Assembly (NCBI RefSeq): GCF_934643285.1
Contig: NZ_CAKUBT010000034.1
Coordinates: 1-12,936 of the forward strand
Direction: 5' to 3'
Origin: an uncultured Ellagibacter sp.
Lineage (GTDB): Bacteria; Actinomycetota; Coriobacteriia; Coriobacteriales; Eggerthellaceae
Length of the DNA: 12,936 bases
Shown here: positions 1 through 5,754 of the stretch, piece by piece
Numbering within the stretch: position 1 is the stretch's first letter
Layout of the letters: the number at the start of each line of letters is the position of its first letter
The notes under the pieces: model-generated
Database searches by the model: none
Seen by the model: the letters and a program-made list of their open reading frames with translations, nothing else
Told to the model about the DNA's origin: nothing
Translations under genes and position numbers: made by a program

Positions 1-32
1 TCCGCTCATGGGCGGCGCTTTTTCTTTTGCGC

Positions 33-76
33 AGGGGGCCGCGGGCCCCGGGGAGGCCCGGGGCCCGCGGCCCCCT
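33..76. repeat. Perfect 19-20 bp GC hairpin flanked by direct repeats
   Basis: Bases 34-52 are exactly complementary to 57-75 (19 pairs, all G-C) around a GAGG loop; A33 and T76 add a twentieth pair. The hairpin sits between two near-identical 12-mers, TTTCTTTTGCGC (21-32) and TTCCTTTTGCGC (76-87). The T-rich 3' flank would allow intrinsic termination on the plus strand, so a terminator of an upstream gene is the plainest reading. The flanking direct repeats could instead mark an insertion or a replication-slippage product. Confidence 0.75.
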
Positions 77-338
77 TCCTTTTGCGCTCGGAGACGCGCC
101 GCCTTCTTTGCAGAGGTTGCTCTATTTTTGAGGGTTGCTGCGGTCAATCATCGTGCTTCATGCGGTTATATGGCTAGTTTGCTGCGCTATGACTGCGATT
201 TCGGAGGTTTTCGAATGAGAAGTCGGGCATTCTTCAAGCATTATTTCGCTTTCTATCATTGAGTTTCTCTGTTTCACCATGTTGTTTGTCCGCTCATTTA
301 TATTTACTTGTATATCTACAGGTACAATATGAATTAAT

Positions 339-344
339 TATAGT
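339..344 (+). promoter_or_regulatory. Candidate -10 box for the HEAT-like gene
   Basis: TATAGT lies 28 bases before the start codon inside the AT-rich stretch 260-345. The same hexamer occurs before the genes at 2292 and 7429. TACAAT at 323-328 is an alternative -10. Neither has a good -35 at 16-18 bp, so the exact promoter is uncertain. Confidence 0.4.
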
Positions 345-371
345 GTGTATGTTTGAGAGGACTGACTTTTC

Positions 372-974
372 GTGGCTGAATATAGTGAGACTGTTCTGAA
401 CCTCGCTTCGTCGTGCGTCTCCGACCATGAGACGCTCGACAAGATTGCAAATGCATTGGCAAATGGGACGCGTCGATCTCGACAGCAGGCTGCACAGGTC
501 CTCGCAGCGGTTTCCCATTCCGACGCTGCTGCGGTTTCCGGCTACAGCCAGATTTTCGTTGATGCACTATCTCGCCCTGAGGCCCAGACGCGCTGGGAAT
601 GTCTCGATGTGCTGACTCGTCTTTGCGATGTCGATGCCTCGCTTTGCACTGATGCTATCGATGGTGCGGAAAACGCGCTTTTCGACGAGGAGAGCGGTCC
701 GCTGCATCTTGCTGCGATGCGATTTCTCTGCAAGTTCGGCGCGATTTCCGAGCAAAACTCCGATCGTGTATGGCCGCTTGTTGATGAGGGCATTCAATGC
801 TGGCATGGCGACCTTGAGTTCCAGGATATGCTGAACTCGCTTCTCGATTTCTCCACGGGGCATCTTTCGGAGTCGGTGAAAACCGAGCTTGCTGAGCGGA
901 TGCTGTTCGACTCGAAGAATGGGCGCGGCGCCTTGAGACGAAAGGCGACGACCATCGTCGAGAACCTGTCCTAG
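372..974 (+). CDS. Small HEAT-like helical-repeat protein, function unknown
   Basis: This is a 200-residue protein with a GTG start; GAGAGG at 355-360 is the likely ribosome binding site. It is soluble, with no signal peptide or membrane segment. The sequence is almost entirely helical, with repeated pairs of amphipathic helices. Examples are residues 18-50 (LDKIANALANGTRRSRQQAA and on), 57-85, and 109-125 (GPLHLAAMRFLCKFGA), a spacing typical of HEAT/ARM-type scaffolds. The last segment (about 165-200) is rich in basic and acidic residues. No catalytic motif is visible. HEAT-like folds usually mediate protein binding, so a scaffold or adaptor role is inferred only. It stands alone between a weak promoter and a weak hairpin, and the isocitrate dehydrogenase gene follows 108 bp later with its own strong ribosome binding site. 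The reading frame is well supported by length and codon use; the family call is moderate. Confidence 0.75.
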   Translation: MAEYSETVLNLASSCVSDHETLDKIANALANGTRRSRQQAAQVLAAVSHSDAAAVSGYSQIFVDALSRPEAQTRWECLDVLTRLCDVDASLCTDAIDGAENALFDEESGPLHLAAMRFLCKFGAISEQNSDRVWPLVDEGIQCWHGDLEFQDMLNSLLDFSTGHLSESVKTELAERMLFDSKNGRGALRRKATTIVENLS

Positions 975-985
975 CCTATTTGCGC

Positions 986-1018
986 CGTCGACTGCAATGT
1001 AACATTCGACGTTCTTTT
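986..1018 (+). terminator. Weak possible terminator after the HEAT-like gene
   Basis: CGTCGA (986-991) pairs with TCGACG (1006-1011), followed by TTCTTTT (1012-1018). The stem is only 6 bp and the loop is 14 nt, so termination may be partial and allow read-through into the next gene. Confidence 0.35.
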
Positions 1019-1082
1019 CTATGCGTATCCTTGAAGCGTATTCTTTTGAGTCGCGTTTGCGACGGGTTTGTGAGGAGGAGCT

Positions 1083-2174
1083 ATGACTCGTCATACGGTG
1101 ACCTTGATTCCCGGTGATGGAATCGGCGTTGAGACTTCGGCCGCTATGCAGCGCGTTGTCGAGGCCTGTGGTGTGGATATCGATTGGGAAATCGCTGAGG
1201 CTGGCGCGCATTGCCTTGAAACCGACGGCACGCCGCTCCCTGATTCCACAATTGAAGCCGTCAAGCGCAACAAAGTCGCCATTAAGGGACCAATCACGAC
1301 TCCCGTTGGCACTGGTTTTCGCAGCGTGAACGTTGCGCTTCGCAAGACGCTTGGCCTTTACGTCTGCCTGCGCCCTGTCGTTTCGCTTCCCGGTGCTGGT
1401 GGTCGCTATGACAACGTCGACCTGGTGATCGTTCGCGAAAATTCCGAGGATTTGTATGCTGGCGTCGAGTTCGAGGAAGGTTCCGAAGGCGCTCGGAAGC
1501 TGATTGACCTTTGCAAGGAAGAGGGTGCGGGCACCATTCGTCCTGATTCCGGTATCTCCGTCAAGCCGATCTCGGTTACTGCCTCGCGGGACATTGTCCG
1601 GTATGCTTTCGAGTATGCGCTGAAGCACGGTCGCAAGAAGGTTACCGCTGCTCACAAAGCAAACATCATGAAGTACTCCGATGGTTTGTTCCTTCGCGTC
1701 GCGCGCGAGCTTGCCAAGGAATATGAGGGTCGCGTCGACTTCGACGACCGCATTATCGATGCCTTCTGCATGAACATGGTAACTGATCCCTCGCAGTTCG
1801 ATGTTGTCGTCTTCCCGAACCTGTATGGTGATATTGCAAGTGATCTTGCGGCGGGCCTTGTCGGCGGTTTGGGTATCGCCCCGGGCGCGAACATTGGTAA
1901 GGAATACGCTGTTTTCGAGGCGGTTCACGGCTCAGCTCCCGATATTGCGGGGCAGAATAAGGCGAACCCGACTGCGGAAATCTTGTCGGCTGCGATGATG
2001 CTCGATCACCTCGGCGAGCTTGAAGCTGCGGCTCGTATTCGCGCTGCAGTGAAGGAGGTTTATGCGGCTGGCGAGTGCCTGACGGGTGATATTCGCAAGC
2101 TGACGGGTTCCGACAAGCCTGCGGCGAGCTGCACCGAGTTCACCGATGCGTTGGTTGCGGCTCTCGCGAAGTAG
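1083..2174 (+). CDS. icd: Probable NAD-dependent isocitrate dehydrogenase
   Basis: This 363-residue protein belongs to the isocitrate/isopropylmalate dehydrogenase family and would convert isocitrate to 2-oxoglutarate and CO2 in the cytoplasm. The N-terminal motif is IPGDGIG (9-15). The substrate loop is FRSVNVALRK (79-88, Ser81 matching the regulatory serine of E. coli Icd), with Arg87, Arg97 and Arg118. The catalytic pair is Tyr125 and Lys192 (HKANIMK), and the metal aspartates are Asp226, Asp250 and Asp254 (NLYGDIASD). The coenzyme loop HGSAPDIAGQ carries Asp287-Ile288 where E. coli NADP-Icd has Lys-Tyr; by known family rules this predicts NAD use. The wording around residues 69-98 resembles isocitrate rather than isopropylmalate enzymes, but isopropylmalate or homoisocitrate dehydrogenase cannot be excluded by eye. 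A strong AGGAGGAG (1073-1080) precedes the ATG, and a 5-bp hairpin (1050-1063) lies just upstream of it. Confidence 0.85.
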   Translation: MTRHTVTLIPGDGIGVETSAAMQRVVEACGVDIDWEIAEAGAHCLETDGTPLPDSTIEAVKRNKVAIKGPITTPVGTGFRSVNVALRKTLGLYVCLRPVVSLPGAGGRYDNVDLVIVRENSEDLYAGVEFEEGSEGARKLIDLCKEEGAGTIRPDSGISVKPISVTASRDIVRYAFEYALKHGRKKVTAAHKANIMKYSDGLFLRVARELAKEYEGRVDFDDRIIDAFCMNMVTDPSQFDVVVFPNLYGDIASDLAAGLVGGLGIAPGANIGKEYAVFEAVHGSAPDIAGQNKANPTAEILSAAMMLDHLGELEAAARIRAAVKEVYAAGECLTGDIRKLTGSDKPAASCTEFTDALVAALAK

Positions 2175-2216
2175 GTTGCATTCGCCATCTCCTCGATGGT
2201 AAAAGGACGGTAACGG

Positions 2217-2249
2217 AAATGCTCGGTCTCGCGAGGGACTGGGCATTTT
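2217..2249 (+). terminator. Probable terminator of the isocitrate dehydrogenase gene
   Basis: Bases 2217-2229 pair with 2236-2248 (13 pairs, of which three are G-T) around a 6-nt loop, followed by TTTTCG. The T run is short, so strength is uncertain. The hairpin ends five bases before the -10 box of the next gene. Confidence 0.5.
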
Positions 2250-2253
2250 CGTG

Positions 2254-2259
2254 TATAGT
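2254..2259 (+). promoter_or_regulatory. Candidate -10 box for the 634-residue membrane protein
   Basis: TATAGT followed by GGGG, 32 bases before the start codon. No clear -35 is seen, because that position falls inside the preceding terminator hairpin. A near-identical TATAATGGGG precedes the LuxR gene and TATAGTGGG the gene at 7429, which supports the call. Confidence 0.5.
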
Positions 2260-2291
2260 GGGGAAAATTACCTTATCAAGGAGGGATACGT

Positions 2292-4196
2292 TTGAAGCAA
2301 TCATCGGGACTTGACGCTTTGCTCGAGGCGCTTAAGCAATCCGGCATGAACACCGATTCGTTCGGCTCGCCTTTCGGCGGCGGCTCCGATGCGGACGACT
2401 CGGCCAAGGCTGCCGATGCGGGATCTTCTCGCGGTTCGGGTGGGCCGAAGGCGCCGCATGTCGAGATGCCGCACATCATCGAGAACATGAAATCGTGGAG
2501 CAAGAAGGCGATTATCGTTGCGATTATCGTACTCGTTGTCGTTATTCTTGCTGCCTATTGGTGGTTCCATCCGCCTATCAACATCCATAGCGTCGACACC
2601 TGGTTCTTCATCGCGGTGTTCATCTTGCTGCCGACGTTTTTGCTCTTCCGCGTGCGCTCCTCGAATTACAAGGAGGGGAAGGGCAAGCGCGCCGAGCGCA
2701 ACGAGGGCAAGGCGAAGACGTTTAAGGTGCTTTCCTTCATCCCTGTCGCCGTCGCTTGCGTGGGCATTATCGGTGCGTTGATGTCGCTGTCGCTTTTCCC
2801 GGGCAACGCGGCGAAATACGCAACGGTGCTCAACACCGTCGACCACGATTTCGCCTCCGACATCCAGGAGGTGAACTACTCCGAGATTCCCGTGATCGAT
2901 CGTGATTCTGCAATCCTTCTCGGCAATCGCGAGATGGGCTCGATTCCCGAGTACGTCAGCCAGTTCGAGATCTCTTCGCTTTACAGCCAGATCAACTACC
3001 AGGGCACGCCGGTTCGCGTGAGCCCACTCGGCTACGCCGACCTGTTCAAGTGGTTCACCAACCGCAGCTCGGGCATTCCCGCGTACGCGCTTGTCGACAT
3101 GACGACGCAGGATGCGCAAATCGTGACGCTCGGTGACAACGCCATCTTCTATTCCCAGTCAGAGCCGCTTGCGCGCAACATCGACCGTTACGTGCAGCTG
3201 AAGTACCCCTTCTACATGTTTGACGAGAAGTCGTTCGAGATTGACGAGGATGGCCACCCGTGGTGGATCTGCCCCGTGCAGAAGCGTACGATCGGCCTGT
3301 TCGGAGGTACGACCATCGATCGCGTCGTCATGGTGAACGCAACGACGGGCGAGTGCACCGACATCTCGATCGATGAGGTGCCCCAATGGGTCGACCGCGC
3401 ATATCCCGCAGAGCTTCTGATCGAGCAGTACAACTGGTCGGGCGCTTACAAAGACGGTTGGCTTAACAGCTGGCTCGGCCAGAAGAACGTGGTCCAAACC
3501 ACTCCCGGTACCGACGGAAACGTCGGCTACAACTACATCGCGAAAGACGACGACGTGTGGGTCTACACCGGCGTCACTTCGGCGACGGCTGACAACTCCA
3601 TCGTCGGGTTCGTGCTGGTGAATCAGCGCACGGCCGAGTCGCACTTCTATTCGGTTGCGGGCGCTACGGAAGAGTCGGCGATGCAATCCGCCGAGGGCCA
3701 GGTTCAGAATCTGCGCTACACGGCCACCTTCCCGCTGCTTATCAACGTGGCGAACCAACCGACGTACTTCATGGCGCTCAAGGACAGCGCGGGACTCGTG
3801 AAGAAGTTCGCGATGATTGACATCCAGCGCTACCAGAACGTGGCGGTTGGCGACACGGTTGCGGAGTGCCAGAAGTCCTACGAGGCGCTTCTCGCGACGA
3901 ACGGCGTCGACACGGGAGATTCCACGCCGACGGACGTGAAGCAGGCCAAGGGCATCATCGCGACGATGGCGCAGGCGGTCATCGAGGGGAATTCTCACTA
4001 CTACGTGACGCTTCAGGGCGATTCCTCGATCTACGATTTCCCGCTGCCCGGCATGCTCGAGATCGTTGCCTACTCGGCTGGTGATGAGATTTCCTTCACC
4101 TACATCGATGCTGGCACGACGGCATTTCCCGCTCAATCTATCGACAGTGTGAAGACGGCGGGGCCTGAGCAGAAGAGCGTTGACACTACGGTGTAG
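2292..4196 (+). CDS. Membrane protein with large C-terminal outer domain, unknown function
   Basis: This is a 634-residue protein with a TTG start; AAGGAGGG (2278-2285) lies six bases upstream and fixes the start. Residues 1-70 are a cytoplasmic head with a Gly/Ser/Asp-rich linker (24-52). Three membrane helices follow at about 73-92, 103-120 and 146-169. The loop between helices 2 and 3 (120-145) is strongly basic and therefore inside, which places the 460-residue C-terminal part outside the membrane. That part is rich in aromatic beta-type strands and contains two loosely similar units, VVMVNATTGE (346-354) and GFVLVNQRTAES (439-450), each followed by an acidic helix-like stretch. This is reminiscent of PepSY-like folds, though the resemblance is weak. 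No catalytic motif, lipobox or sorting signal is visible. It is followed directly by the ribosomal stalk genes, whose promoter starts inside its last codons, but there is no sign of a functional link. Confidence 0.85.
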   Translation: MKQSSGLDALLEALKQSGMNTDSFGSPFGGGSDADDSAKAADAGSSRGSGGPKAPHVEMPHIIENMKSWSKKAIIVAIIVLVVVILAAYWWFHPPINIHSVDTWFFIAVFILLPTFLLFRVRSSNYKEGKGKRAERNEGKAKTFKVLSFIPVAVACVGIIGALMSLSLFPGNAAKYATVLNTVDHDFASDIQEVNYSEIPVIDRDSAILLGNREMGSIPEYVSQFEISSLYSQINYQGTPVRVSPLGYADLFKWFTNRSSGIPAYALVDMTTQDAQIVTLGDNAIFYSQSEPLARNIDRYVQLKYPFYMFDEKSFEIDEDGHPWWICPVQKRTIGLFGGTTIDRVVMVNATTGECTDISIDEVPQWVDRAYPAELLIEQYNWSGAYKDGWLNSWLGQKNVVQTTPGTDGNVGYNYIAKDDDVWVYTGVTSATADNSIVGFVLVNQRTAESHFYSVAGATEESAMQSAEGQVQNLRYTATFPLLINVANQPTYFMALKDSAGLVKKFAMIDIQRYQNVAVGDTVAECQKSYEALLATNGVDTGDSTPTDVKQAKGIIATMAQAVIEGNSHYYVTLQGDSSIYDFPLPGMLEIVAYSAGDEISFTYIDAGTTAFPAQSIDSVKTAGPEQKSVDTTV

Positions 4197-4207
4197 ATGC
4201 GTATCAT
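4180..4207 (+). promoter_or_regulatory. Strong promoter for rplJ-rplL
   Basis: TTGACA (4180-4185), a 16-bp spacer, then TATCAT (4202-4207). The -35 lies in the last codons of the preceding gene (stop at 4194-4196). Transcription would start near 4214 and give a leader of about 220 nt. Confidence 0.7.
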
Positions 4208-4234
4208 ATAAGAGCTGCATAAAAGCAGTGCTAG

Positions 4235-4370
4235 ATGTAATTGTTCCGCTGCCCAAGACAGCAGGCACCGAAAGGTTTAATCGCATGAGAGTGCGGCCCG
4301 CCGAGGTGGTTAACTAAGCGTTGAGCTTTGACGACCCCTGCTGTCCTGTGACGGTGGGGGTCGTTTTCGT
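4235..4370 (+). promoter_or_regulatory. Ribosomal protein L10 leader with attenuator
   Basis: The region before rplJ carries the hallmarks of the L10 leader RNA, the site where the L10(L12)4 complex binds its own mRNA. These are GACAGCAGG (4257-4265), a small ACC-GAAA-GGT tetraloop hairpin (4267-4276), and CCCGCCGAGGT downstream (4297-4307). The attenuator reads directly. GACAGCAGG is the exact complement of CCTGCTGTC (4337-4345), which is itself the 5' arm of the terminator. When the two pair, the terminator cannot form and rplJ is transcribed. When excess L10/L12 holds the leader, the terminator forms. This matches the attenuation mechanism known for Bacillus L10 leaders; the outer ends of the element are approximate. 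Confidence 0.88.
4331..4367 (+). terminator. Attenuator terminator in the L10 leader
   Basis: ACGACCCC (4331-4338) pairs perfectly with GGGGTCGT (4357-4364). The stem extends inward to 14 pairs (4331-4344 with 4351-4364) if three G-T pairs are counted. A T run follows (TTT at 4365-4367, then CGTTTCTT). It lies about 65 bases before the rplJ start and would be conditional. Confidence 0.85.
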
Positions 4371-4433
4371 TTCTTCGAACGCGGCTCCACCCCAAGGGGC
4401 GGAACTCGAGTTTGAGGAAAAGGAGGTGTACGA

Positions 4434-4955
4434 ATGCCCAACGCAAAGAACCAAGAAATGCTCGCCAACGTCAAGGCGGACCTCGAGGCTACTTCCGCGG
4501 TGTGGGTCGTGGATTACTGCGGCCTCACGGTGAAGCAGATCCAGGAGCTTCGCCGCAGCGTGCGTGAGGCTGGCGCTGTCATGAAGGTGTACAAGAACAC
4601 CCTCATGCACATCGCTCTGGCTGACGCTGAGCTGCCGACGCTCGACGACATGCTTCAGGGTCCGAGCGCGTTCGTGTTCTGCGGTGACGACGTGGCTGCT
4701 GCTGCTAAGGCTGTCAAGGAGTTCGCCAAGAGCAACGACGTTCTCGAGATCAAGGGCGGCATCATGGACGGCGCTGCCGTTTCTGCTGCCGAGGTGGAAG
4801 CTATCGCTTCTCTGCCTTCCCGCGAAGAGCTCTACGCTCACATCGCTGCTGCTATCAACGGTGTGGCTCAGGGTCTCGCGACCGCCATCGCTGGCGTGCC
4901 GCGCGGTCTGGCTCAGGTCACCAAGGCTGTGGCCGACCAGAAGGAAGCTGCCTAG
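4434..4955 (+). CDS. rplJ: 50S ribosomal protein L10
   Basis: This 173-residue protein has the normal length for L10. It is the base of the ribosomal stalk: it binds 23S rRNA through the N-terminal domain and carries L7/L12 dimers on its C-terminal helix. The RNA-binding half contains the family pattern VDYCGLTVKQIQELRR (26-41) and VYKNTL (52-57). The C-terminal helix runs through about 130-168 (REELYAHIAAAINGVAQGLA and beyond). AAGGAGGTG (4421-4429) is an excellent ribosome binding site. It is the first gene after the L10 leader, so the L10-L12 complex should control its own transcription. Its bias to CTG/CTC, AAG and GCT codons fits very high expression. The genes rplK-rplA, usually just upstream, are not here. 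Confidence 0.98.
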   Translation: MPNAKNQEMLANVKADLEATSAVWVVDYCGLTVKQIQELRRSVREAGAVMKVYKNTLMHIALADAELPTLDDMLQGPSAFVFCGDDVAAAAKAVKEFAKSNDVLEIKGGIMDGAAVSAAEVEAIASLPSREELYAHIAAAINGVAQGLATAIAGVPRGLAQVTKAVADQKEAA

Positions 4956-5001
4956 CATCAGCTCATGCGGCCTGAGAGACGCCGCGTAACGAAAATCATT
5001 C

Positions 5002-5020
5002 GGCTGGGAAGGTCCCAGCC
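5002..5020 (+). other. Hairpin between rplJ and rplL
   Basis: GGCTGGGA (5002-5009) pairs exactly with TCCCAGCC (5013-5020) around a 3-nt loop. The following bases (CCTTTGAAAGG) form the rplL ribosome binding region, not a T run, so this is not a terminator. It may be a processing or stability element that helps set the higher output of L12 relative to L10. Confidence 0.55.
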
Positions 5021-5039
5021 CCTTTGAAAGGAAACTAAC

Positions 5040-5414
5040 ATGGCTGTTACTCGCGAAGAGATCATTGAGGCTCTGAAGGAGATGTCCCTGCTCGAGGCTT
5101 CCGAGCTCGTGAAGGACATCGAGGAGACCTTTGGCGTGTCCGCTGCTGCTCCCGTTGCCGTTGCTGCTGCTCCGGCTGCTGGCGCTGCTGCTGCTGAGGA
5201 GAAGACCGAGTTCGACGTCGTCCTCGAGGGCTTCGGCGACAACAAGATCGCTGTCATCAAGGTTGTCCGCGAGATCACCGGTCTCGGCCTCAAGGAAGCC
5301 AAGGAAGTTGTCGAGAACGCTCCTAAGGCTATCCAGGAAGGCGTTGCCAAGGACAAGGCTGAGGAAATCAAGGCCAAGCTCGAAGAGGCTGGCGCTGCTG
5401 TCACCCTCAAGTAA
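5040..5414 (+). CDS. rplL: 50S ribosomal protein L7/L12
   Basis: This 124-residue protein has the standard length. It forms the mobile stalk dimers that recruit translation GTPases to the ribosome. The N-terminal dimerisation domain (about 1-32) contains LKEMSLLEASELVKDIEETF. An Ala/Pro-rich hinge follows at about 37-58. The C-terminal factor-binding domain (about 60-124) carries the conserved segments EFDVVLEGFGDNKIAVIKVV and GLGLKEAKEVVENAP, and the protein ends in the usual VTLK. GAAAGGA (5026-5032) is the ribosome binding site. It is co-transcribed with rplJ, 84 bp downstream, under the L10 leader. A strong terminator follows at once, and rpoB, which commonly follows rplL, is absent. Confidence 0.98.
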   Translation: MAVTREEIIEALKEMSLLEASELVKDIEETFGVSAAAPVAVAAAPAAGAAAAEEKTEFDVVLEGFGDNKIAVIKVVREITGLGLKEAKEVVENAPKAIQEGVAKDKAEEIKAKLEEAGAAVTLK

Positions 5415-5441
5415 CTCGACTCTTTTTAGATTCGCAGTGAG

Positions 5442-5470
5442 AAAGACCCTCCTTCGGGAGGGTCTTTTTT
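5442..5470 (+). terminator. Strong intrinsic terminator after rplL
   Basis: AAAGACCCTCC (5442-5452) pairs perfectly with GGAGGGTCTTT (5457-5467) around a stable TTCG tetraloop, followed by a T run ending at 5470. This closes the rplJ-rplL transcript. Confidence 0.95.
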
Positions 5471-5704
5471 ATCGGATGAGAAGGGGAGGCTGCGATGTCG
5501 GGCGGGCTGAAGGTTCGTCTATGCGAACCAGGCGTTCGTGCAACGCTCTGAGCTGGTAGTATTCAGGTATGGGAAAAAAACGGGAAGCGGGTGCGGCCCG
5601 ACGCGGGGTTCTCATGGACCTGTAGGAAGCTAATGAGTATCTCCGACGATCGAGGCGCCAGTTGCGGATAGTGTCCCCGTCCTTCCTCGATATTCGCTCG
5701 CCAT

Positions 5705-5713
5705 TGGTATAAT
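5705..5713 (+). promoter_or_regulatory. Extended -10 promoter for the LuxR gene
   Basis: TGG-TATAAT (5705-5713) is a perfect extended -10 followed by GGGG. The -35 position (about 5685-5690) is poor, as is common with extended -10 promoters. Transcription would start near 5720, some 35 nt before the start codon. Confidence 0.65.
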
Positions 5714-5754
5714 GGGGAAGCAGTTTTCAACTATCGCCTCGCGCACAGGAGCTC

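Larger units (their letters stand above)
1..371. other. Non-coding left flank
   Basis: No convincing gene is seen in these 371 bases. The first 32 bases are T-rich after position 18 (TTTTTCTTTT) and may be the tail of a terminator belonging to a gene outside the window. Next comes an extreme GC hairpin (34-75, listed separately). From about 120 the composition falls, and 260-345 is distinctly AT-rich, which is promoter-like in a 59% G+C genome. Short open frames here have no ribosome binding site and no recognisable content. Confidence 0.6.
5415..5754 (+). other. 340-bp spacer between rplL and the LuxR gene
   Basis: It contains the rplL terminator (5442-5470) and, at the far end, an extended -10 promoter for the LuxR gene. 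Between them are two small adjacent hairpins, GGTTCG/CGAACC (5512-5517 with 5524-5529) and GCGTT/AACGC (5532-5536 with 5542-5546). A short A-run follows (5573-5580). No RNA family is recognised and no gene is supported. Confidence 0.6.

Noticed and set aside
1050..1063. GTCGC-GTTT-GCGAC hairpin before the isocitrate dehydrogenase gene as a riboswitch
   Set aside because: Only a 5-bp stem with no conserved aptamer features; too little to support a regulatory RNA call.
567..1928. Long minus-strand open frame (453 codons) opposite the HEAT-like and isocitrate dehydrogenase genes
   Set aside because: It spans two well-supported plus-strand genes, has no recognisable domain and no ribosome binding site; it is a by-product of high G+C codon use.
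3159..4286. Minus-strand open frame (375 codons) opposite the membrane-protein gene
   Set aside because: Arg/Val/His-rich composition with no domain, lying against a gene with a clear start and membrane helices, and running into the L10 leader.
5512..5546. tRNA-like remnant suggested by two consecutive hairpins
   Set aside because: No acceptor stem, anticodon arm or T-loop consensus can be assembled around them.
5569..5625. Small open frame of 18 codons between rplL and the LuxR gene
   Set aside because: No ribosome binding site at usable distance and no conserved content; likely chance.
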